A stretch of DNA of 9,674 nt from Candidatus Woesearchaeota archaeon (GTDB lineage Archaea; Nanobdellota; Nanobdellia; SCGC-AAA011-G17; VGLX01): contig VGLX01000024.1 in the NCBI GenBank assembly GCA_016866645.1, positions 1-9,674 of the forward strand. Reading direction: 5' to 3'. Within the stretch, counting starts at the first letter, position 1, and the number at the start of each line of letters is the position of its first letter. The notes below the pieces were generated by a model, which was not told the origin of the DNA, searched no databases, and saw only the letters and a list, made by a program, of their open reading frames with translations. Below, one piece after another: positions 5,758-9,674 of the stretch. Made by a program: the position numbers and the translations under genes.

Positions 5758-6084
5758 CTTTTCCTTACGTTGATACGAAAAGGCACTTTGGGAACGATTA
5801 GCCTTGCGATAAAAACTACGATAAACCCCAAATGAAATTGCGACGACGATAGTTGTGTTGGTGAAGTTTTCAAAGGACCGACCAGCGAAAACGATTACTA
5901 TGAAATTCCTGGACAAAACTTAAACGTAAACCCTAACCGGTACTTCCAATACAAGGCGTATTTTAACACCGATGCTGTCGGGATCAGCCCAGAACTGTAC
6001 AACGTGACCGTCAACGGGAACACAGTCGTCGAGCCAGCAGAAATAAACATATACGGAAGTGTAGAAGCTTATATCTGTGTATAA
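5758..6084 (+). pseudogene. Decayed surface-protein domain fragment, copy A (ConA/LamG-like)
   Basis: One reading frame between stops at 5755-5757 (TAG) and 6082-6084 (TAA) translates as the end of a lectin-like beta-sandwich domain: NCDDDSCVGEVFKGP, then YYEIPGQNLNV, RYFQYKAYF, SPELYNVTVNGN and VVEPAEINI. RSCDDSxC, xxGP, RYFQYKAYF and SPELYNVTI are typical of large archaeal cell-surface proteins with ConA/LamG-like domains; this is recall. The frame is broken by a TGA at 5833-5835, where the family usually has Arg before the S/N-C-D-D stretch, consistent with CGA changing to TGA. There is no start codon, promoter or signal peptide. It is homologous in the same frame to copy B at 7259-7682, so it is a relic of a duplicated gene or of tandem domains. 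It fills the gap between the two toxin-antitoxin-like operons. Confidence 0.75.
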
Positions 6085-6118
6085 GAGTTAGAATTTTTCA
6101 TAAACAATAAATTCAGCT

Positions 6119-6592
6119 TTAACTGGCAAGGTTATATATGTGTTTGAAGAATGTTTTCGCTCGTTCTATGCTTTCTTTTGCGGGTTCATAGTTTGCTTGT
6201 GCTAATTTCTTATATGTGAATCGTCCTCTTTTGCTTTTTTCTTCTGAAAATATCCCTAAAAGGGTATCGGCCCTTATAAGTATTTTTTGGTAAATCTTTA
6301 GCAGTTCTACATCAATTTCTCCTTTGTCTACAAATTTTTTGAATTCTTCAAATGTCTTTTTATGCTCTTCAGGGGCTTTTGTTATAATCCCTTTTTTTGC
6401 TAGGTACGCCTTGGCGCTGTAAAAGATACAAAAGTAGCTGTGTGAGATGACAGAACTGTAGTATGTTTCGGGTTTTGAAATCTTAAATATGTCCAATTGT
6501 ATTTTATTCTCGTTGCTTAGTTTGAAGATTATTCTGGATAGTTTTAGTTCGTTGTGTGCTCTTTCTAGGTAGAGTTTATAGTCTAAAACCAT
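6119..6592 (-). CDS. HEPN-domain protein, putative toxin of a HEPN/MNT pair
   Basis: This is a 157-residue, all-helical protein of the HEPN superfamily. An N-terminal helix (LYLERAHNELKLSR) is followed by YSSVISHSYFCIFYSAKAYLAKKGI (residues 45-69), the typical second helix in which a small-residue face packs in the dimer. A second long helix pair ends the protein (YEPAKESIERAKTFF). HEPN toxins are usually metal-independent RNases with an RX4-6H motif. I see no such motif, and the closest equivalent is R122-X4-Y127 (RGRFTY), so catalytic activity is uncertain. The start at 6592 is supported by GGAGG at 6602-6606. It overlaps the upstream nucleotidyltransferase by 17 bp and is translated after it. 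In characterised HepT/MntA systems the nucleotidyltransferase silences the HEPN toxin by AMPylation of a tyrosine. Confidence 0.8.
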   Translation of the reverse strand: MVLDYKLYLERAHNELKLSRIIFKLSNENKIQLDIFKISKPETYYSSVISHSYFCIFYSAKAYLAKKGIITKAPEEHKKTFEEFKKFVDKGEIDVELLKIYQKILIRADTLLGIFSEEKSKRGRFTYKKLAQANYEPAKESIERAKTFFKHIYNLAS

Positions 6593-7196
6593 TTTTGATC
6601 CCCTCCTTCAGCAGAGCATAAAATATGCACGGATTATGTATTACAAGATGATTCCTTGCAATTTCTTTACCCAGATTAGCATAGTCTGCTTTTAGCATTT
6701 CTAAAAACTCGCCCCTTGTGATAGCATGACCGTCTAGTTCTAACAAAGTTTTATCTCCTGCTGAGCCCAATGCTGCTAGAATCGCTTTCTTTTGCGCTTC
6801 TTTTTCAAAGAACACTGCAACATCAAGGTCTGACGCTTCTTTCTGTTTGCTAGTAGCATATGAGCCGAATACGACTATTGAATAAAAGTAAGTATGATTG
6901 TTAAGTTCTTGCTTAATCACGTCTATAGACTTTTTAACTGCCGCGGGGAGGCTTTCTTTAATGATTATATCAAAGTAAGAGTAGAACTTGTCATTTTCGT
7001 GATTTACCATATAAAGCTTTGATGTTCCAATTTTTCTTTCTATAATGAGTTCTTCTTTTAGAAATTGTTTTATAGCATTTTGAAGCACAGAATTCGATTT
7101 TTCTTTTGAAGACTTTTTAAGCTCTTTAAAAGAATACTCTCTGAACAAGTTTTTTCCAAAAAAATTCAATATCCTTAGTTGTTTCGCAGTTAACAT
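6576..7196 (-). CDS. wHTH-nucleotidyltransferase (MNT) protein, putative antitoxin and autorepressor
   Basis: This is a 206-residue two-domain protein. Residues 1-65 form a winged helix (LTAKQLRILNFF, FKELKKSSKEKSNSVLQNAI, then a wing around IIERKIGTSKLYMV). Residues about 85-165 are a minimal nucleotidyltransferase with GSYATS at 111-116 and SDLDVAVF at 122-129, the GS...DxD signature with D123 and D125 as metal ligands. D155 in LLELDGHAI is the likely third carboxylate. The all-helical tail (165-206) ends inside the HEPN start region. MNT proteins paired with HEPN are antitoxins that transfer AMP from ATP to the toxin. The extra DNA-binding domain suggests that it also represses its own operon, and the palindrome AGGTATAATTATACCT in the promoter is the obvious target. 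ATG 7196 is preceded by AGGT 5 nt upstream. Confidence 0.85.
   Translation of the reverse strand: MLTAKQLRILNFFGKNLFREYSFKELKKSSKEKSNSVLQNAIKQFLKEELIIERKIGTSKLYMVNHENDKFYSYFDIIIKESLPAAVKKSIDVIKQELNNHTYFYSIVVFGSYATSKQKEASDLDVAVFFEKEAQKKAILAALGSAGDKTLLELDGHAITRGEFLEMLKADYANLGKEIARNHLVIHNPCIFYALLKEGIKNGFRL
6602..6606 (-). promoter_or_regulatory. Shine-Dalgarno site of the HEPN gene, inside the MNT coding region
   Basis: On the minus strand, GGAGG lies 9 nt before the HEPN ATG. A strong internal site within the last codons of the antitoxin gene lets the toxin be translated from the same mRNA. Confidence 0.6.
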
Positions 7197-7211
7197 GTTT
7201 TACCTTATTTC

Positions 7212-7227
7212 AGGTATAATTATACCT
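7212..7227. promoter_or_regulatory. Perfect 16-bp palindrome, candidate operator of the MNT/HEPN operon
   Basis: AGGTATAATTATACCT reads the same on both strands. A further direct copy of the half-site AGGTATA lies at 7234-7240, in the longer repeat TTCAGGTATA (7209-7218 and 7231-7240). The palindrome lies between the TATA box (7239-7246) and the start codon, over the predicted transcription start, so a bound repressor would block transcription. Confidence 0.6.
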
Positions 7228-7238
7228 ATTTTCAGGTA

Positions 7239-7258
7239 TATTTAAAATTTTTGGTTTT
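7239..7258 (-). promoter_or_regulatory. Promoter of the MNT/HEPN operon
   Basis: On the minus strand, AAAACCAAAA (7249-7258) is followed two bases later by a TATA box, TTTAAATA (7239-7246). Transcription should start near 7216, leaving a leader of about 20 nt with AGGT as ribosome site. Confidence 0.6.
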
Positions 7259-7682
7259 GAAGTCTTTAGTACAGTAACAAACGGGCAGTTGAGCCAACCA
7301 GATAGTTAGGAAGATAGCTTTACGATAATACTTGACAGCACTTAGGGTACGATTAGCATTATGGAAAGGCTAAACGTAAACCGCAAAGAAGACCAGTTTT
7401 TCCAGTATAAGGCTTTTTTCGAGACAAACACCGCAGGGACTAGCCCAGAGTCGTATAACGTAACCATAAACGGGAATGCTGTCGTCGAGCCGGCAGAGCT
7501 GAACATAGATTCTGCATGGATAGACTGGAACGGAAACAACGTTTAGTGGAACCAAAGCGTCAATCATGAGAGAAAACTTTTCCGAAAACATTTAAAACCC
7601 GGAAATCGCTAACAAAATCATATCCCTAAACAGCAGCTTGAAGGGTAATTCAACAGGATTAAAAAAACGAGACCGTGTTTAA
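7259..7682 (+). pseudogene. Decayed surface-protein domain fragment, copy B (ConA/LamG-like)
   Basis: A single frame from about 7259 to 7546 is interrupted by TAG at 7307-7309 and 7343-7345 and ends with TAG at 7544-7546. It encodes LDST*GTISI, LNVN, FFQYKAFFETN, SPESYNVTINGN, VVEPAELNI and SAWIDWNGN, matching copy A codon by codon. The second TAG aligns with TTG (Leu) at 5788-5790 in copy A. Relative to A about 35 codons are missing, in frame, between the GTIS and LNVN blocks, including the CDDDSC segment. After 7546 the coding trace appears to shift by one frame at about 7566 (RENFSENI, a TAA, then NPEIANKIISLNSSLKGNST) and ends at TAA 7680-7682, just before the GlyRS start. That last part rests only on serine/asparagine-rich, sequon-bearing sequence. 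An ATG at 7361 opens a 61-residue frame, but I do not regard it as a gene. Confidence 0.72.
7658..7667 (+). promoter_or_regulatory. Weak candidate TATA box for the glycyl-tRNA synthetase gene
   Basis: ATTAAAAAAA lies about 22 nt before ATG 7684. It overlaps the tail of the decayed surface-gene copy B, so the present promoter would have been formed from, or brought next to, pseudogene sequence. Confidence 0.35.
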
Positions 7683-7683
7683 C

Positions 7684-9231
7684 ATGCAAAAAGAACGAGA
7701 AGAGTTCCTAAAAGAGTTCACGAGCTTCTTACAGGACAGAGGGTTCATCTGGGGGCCAAGCCCGGAGATTTACGGAGGCTTCGCAGGCTTTTACACTTAC
7801 GGCCCCATGGGCAAACTGTTGAAAAATAAGGTAGAAAACAGCGTCAGGAGGATATTCCAGAGCTTCGACTTCTGGGAGCTAGAGACACCTATAGTCCTGC
7901 CAGACATAGTTTGGAAAGCTTCAGGACATTTAGAAACGTTCGCAGACAAAATAATCAAGTGCTCGAAATGCGGCAGTGCACACAAGGCAGATAAGCTTGT
8001 AGAGGATGTTCTTGACACCTCTGCAGGGCATTATTCCGACCAGCAGCTCCTTAACTCTATCGAGGAGAACAATATAAGATGCCCTTCATGCAAGAGCGAA
8101 TTCGTATACGAGATAGAAAAGCAAAGCCTTATGATGAAGACTAAGGTCGCCGGAGATGACGCCAGCCTAAGGCCTGAAACAGCCACTGTGACTTACTTGC
8201 CGTTCAAGCGCTATTACCAGTTCTTCAGAGGCAAGCTCCCGATAGGAGTTTTCCAGATAGGGAAGGCTTTCAGGAATGAGATAAGCCCAAGGCAGCATGT
8301 CATAAGAGGCCGAGAGTTCACGCAGGCAGAAGCGCAGATATTCATAGACCCTTTAAAAAAAGATGACTGGGAAAAGTTCGAAGACATAAGAAACGAAAAG
8401 CTTCCTTTCTGGTGCTGGCAAGCGCAAGAGAAAAACACGCGGCCAGAATTGATAAGCGTCGAAGATACCATCAAGAAAGGAATGATAAAAACAAAGTCTT
8501 ACGCGTGGTGCGTATGGCTGGCTTACACCCAGTTCCTGAACATGGGCATACCCGCAGAGAACATACGGGTCAGGCAGCATAACCCTGACGAGAAAGCGTT
8601 CTACGCAGAAGACGCCTGGGACATCGAGGTCAAGCTTCGCAGCTTCGGATGGACCGAGTGCTGTGGAATCCACGACAGGACTGACTACGACTTGACCCAG
8701 CATTCAAAATTCTCAAACACTAACTTAAGCGCTACGCGAGAAGATGGTTCAAAAGTAATGCCCCACGTTTTAGAAATTGCTTTCGGGATAGACCGGCCCG
8801 TATTAGCGATGCTAGACATATTTTATGAGAAGAAAGAAAAAGAAGAAGGCAAAACTCTGCTTAACATACCATACAAACTCGCGCCTATCGAACTCATGAT
8901 ATTTCCGCTGATGAAAAAGCCTGAGTTGACAAAAATCGCTAGGGCTATAAAATCGGATTTGGAGAACGAGTTCGTAGTGACTTACGACGAGGCAGGAAGC
9001 ATAGGCAAGAGGTATTTGAGAAGCACAGAGCTAGGGGTGCCTTACTGCATGACGATAGACTTTGAATCAGTTAAGAAGAAAGACGTCACGCTTAGGGATA
9101 GGAACACTGCCAAACAGATACGGGTCAAGATCAAAGACCTTAAAGAAGCTCTTCACAATCTCCTTAACGGAGAGCTAAAATTCGAAAAAGCCGGGAAAGA
9201 GATAAAAGTCCCCTGCTTAAAAGAAGAATGA
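7684..9231 (+). CDS. glyS: Glycyl-tRNA synthetase (archaeal/eukaryotic alpha2 type)
   Basis: This 515-residue cytoplasmic class II aminoacyl-tRNA synthetase attaches glycine to tRNA-Gly. The N-terminal signature GFAGFYTYGPMGKLLKN binds the acceptor end, and motif 1 follows around FDFWELETP. A zinc-ribbon-like insert has CSKC at 93-96 and CPSC at 133-136. RPETA is at 163-167; motif 2 is FRNEISPR at 196-203 with REFTQAEAQIF after it; motif 3 is HVLEIAFGIDRP near 362-373. The C-terminal anticodon-binding domain contains LAPIELMIFPL, DEAGSIGKRYLRS and DVTLRDRNTAKQ. After RPETA it reads TVTYLP instead of the common QGIF. ATG 7684 is preferred to the in-frame GTG at 7675, which lies about 10 nt after the TATA-like element. 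It overlaps the next gene by ATGA. Confidence 0.95.
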   Translation: MQKEREEFLKEFTSFLQDRGFIWGPSPEIYGGFAGFYTYGPMGKLLKNKVENSVRRIFQSFDFWELETPIVLPDIVWKASGHLETFADKIIKCSKCGSAHKADKLVEDVLDTSAGHYSDQQLLNSIEENNIRCPSCKSEFVYEIEKQSLMMKTKVAGDDASLRPETATVTYLPFKRYYQFFRGKLPIGVFQIGKAFRNEISPRQHVIRGREFTQAEAQIFIDPLKKDDWEKFEDIRNEKLPFWCWQAQEKNTRPELISVEDTIKKGMIKTKSYAWCVWLAYTQFLNMGIPAENIRVRQHNPDEKAFYAEDAWDIEVKLRSFGWTECCGIHDRTDYDLTQHSKFSNTNLSATREDGSKVMPHVLEIAFGIDRPVLAMLDIFYEKKEKEEGKTLLNIPYKLAPIELMIFPLMKKPELTKIARAIKSDLENEFVVTYDEAGSIGKRYLRSTELGVPYCMTIDFESVKKKDVTLRDRNTAKQIRVKIKDLKEALHNLLNGELKFEKAGKEIKVPCLKEE

Positions 9232-9674
9232 GAAAATTATATTTTGCTACCGGCAACAAAGGCAAATACGAATCATTAAGCAAAGACCTAGAAAAGTATG
9301 GCATAATCCTGTCTTATAAGAAGTTCAGTTTCAAAAAAGAGCTTGACAGCGACAGTCTTGAAGATATCGCAACTGATAAAGTCTTGAGAGCTTATAAGAA
9401 AATAAAAAAACCGGTTATATGCTTAGATGCAGGGTTCTTCATAGCCGGACTTGATAACTATCCTGGAACCAAGGTCAACAGGGCGTTAAAAAAGGACGGA
9501 ATCGAAGGCATCCTTAAACGAGCAGAGAATACTGGAAGGTTCTGCAGATTCAGGCAATGCTTGGCATATCTTGGGCCTGATGTTTCTCATCCAATGGTTT
9601 TCACGTCAACAACATGGGGCTACCTGGCTGAAGAGAAGAAGGGCAGCATGGAAGGCAAGCCTTACCTTTGGTCT
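9228..9674 (+). CDS. ITPase/XTPase (RdgB/HAM1 family) nucleotide pyrophosphatase, partial
   Basis: The first 149 codons of a gene that runs past the window end; the family is usually 180-200 residues. These enzymes hydrolyse non-canonical purine triphosphates (ITP, dITP, XTP) to the monophosphate and so clean the nucleotide pool. Seen here: the N-terminal phosphate-binding ATGNKGK at 7-13, the helix DSLEDIATDKVLRAY, the catalytic strand ICLDAGFFIAGL at 64-75 and PGTKVN at 79-84, then RFCRFRQCLAYLGP. The usual catalytic DSG is DAG here (D67-A68-G69); the metal-binding Asp is kept. The start ATG overlaps the glycyl-tRNA synthetase stop as ATGA, so the two are co-transcribed and translationally coupled. 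No in-frame stop occurs before 9674. Confidence 0.85.
   Translation, partial: MRKLYFATGNKGKYESLSKDLEKYGIILSYKKFSFKKELDSDSLEDIATDKVLRAYKKIKKPVICLDAGFFIAGLDNYPGTKVNRALKKDGIEGILKRAENTGRFCRFRQCLAYLGPDVSHPMVFTSTTWGYLAEEKKGSMEGKPYLWS

Noticed and set aside
5716..5916. A 66-residue minus-strand frame.
   Set aside because: It is the antisense of surface relic A and of the toxin-antitoxin promoter. The plus-strand frame shows recognisable domain motifs and this one does not.
5739..7330. A possible insertion sequence or transposon carrying the HEPN/MNT module.
   Set aside because: I found no transposase, terminal inverted repeats or target duplication. The only shared flanking sequence is the 10-nt AAAACCAAAA/TTTTGGTTTT element and the homologous surface relics.
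7307..7546. All three in-frame stops in surface relic B (7307, 7343, 7544) are TAG, which could suggest pyrrolysine or other TAG readthrough.
   Set aside because: Relic A has TGA at 5833 and TTG (Leu) where relic B has TAG at 7343. Relic B also has an internal deletion, a likely frameshift and a TAA. This is decay, not recoding.
7361..7546. A 61-residue frame with its own ATG.
   Set aside because: It is the tail of surface relic B. The coding trace runs upstream through TAG codons, and no promoter or ribosome site supports the ATG.

Overview
The window looks like a chromosomal piece from an archaeon, most plausibly a DPANN lineage of the Woesearchaeota/Pacearchaeota kind. The archaeal assignment rests on a ZPR1 zinc-finger protein, a Dph2-type diphthamide gene, an archaeal-type glycyl-tRNA synthetase, and archaeal TATA boxes. 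Several of these TATA boxes sit about 25-30 nt before the start codon, as expected for leaderless mRNAs; other genes have clear Shine-Dalgarno sites. The narrower DPANN assignment is an inference from protein style and short gene lengths, not a computed phylogeny.

Layout. 1-1440: ZPR1 (+) converges on, and overlaps by 8 bp, a radical SAM protein (-) that has a second cysteine cluster at its C-terminus. 1441-1592: a divergent promoter region. 1593-2453: a winged-helix regulator (+) with a Cys/His-rich C-terminal half. 2534-4581: a two-gene membrane operon (+), a GT-C-like multi-spanning protein overlapping a small four-helix membrane protein. 4658-5284: a short Dph2 homologue (+) that lacks the whole N-terminal domain and therefore the first of the three cysteine ligands known in the family.

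5279-7682 is an accessory island between dph2 and the glycyl-tRNA synthetase gene. It has a repeated layout: a toxin-antitoxin-like operon on the minus strand followed by a decayed surface-protein fragment on the plus strand, then the same arrangement again. The first operon is a winged-helix putative antitoxin coupled by an ATGA overlap to a 36-residue remnant of a RelE-like toxin, so it is probably an orphan antitoxin. The second is an intact-looking wHTH-nucleotidyltransferase (MNT) plus HEPN pair, with a perfect 16-bp palindrome between its TATA box and start codon. The two plus-strand fragments are recognisably homologous to each other (ConA/LamG-like surface-protein domain ends) and both carry nonsense mutations. 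One of them also has an internal deletion.

7684-9674: glycyl-tRNA synthetase (+), overlapping by ATGA an ITPase/RdgB-family pyrophosphatase that runs off the window end.

The most promising observations are the domain-1-less Dph2, the island with its truncated toxin, the palindromic operator of the HEPN/MNT module, and a 10-nt upstream element shared by both toxin-antitoxin promoters. I see no CRISPR array, tRNA, rRNA or insertion sequence.
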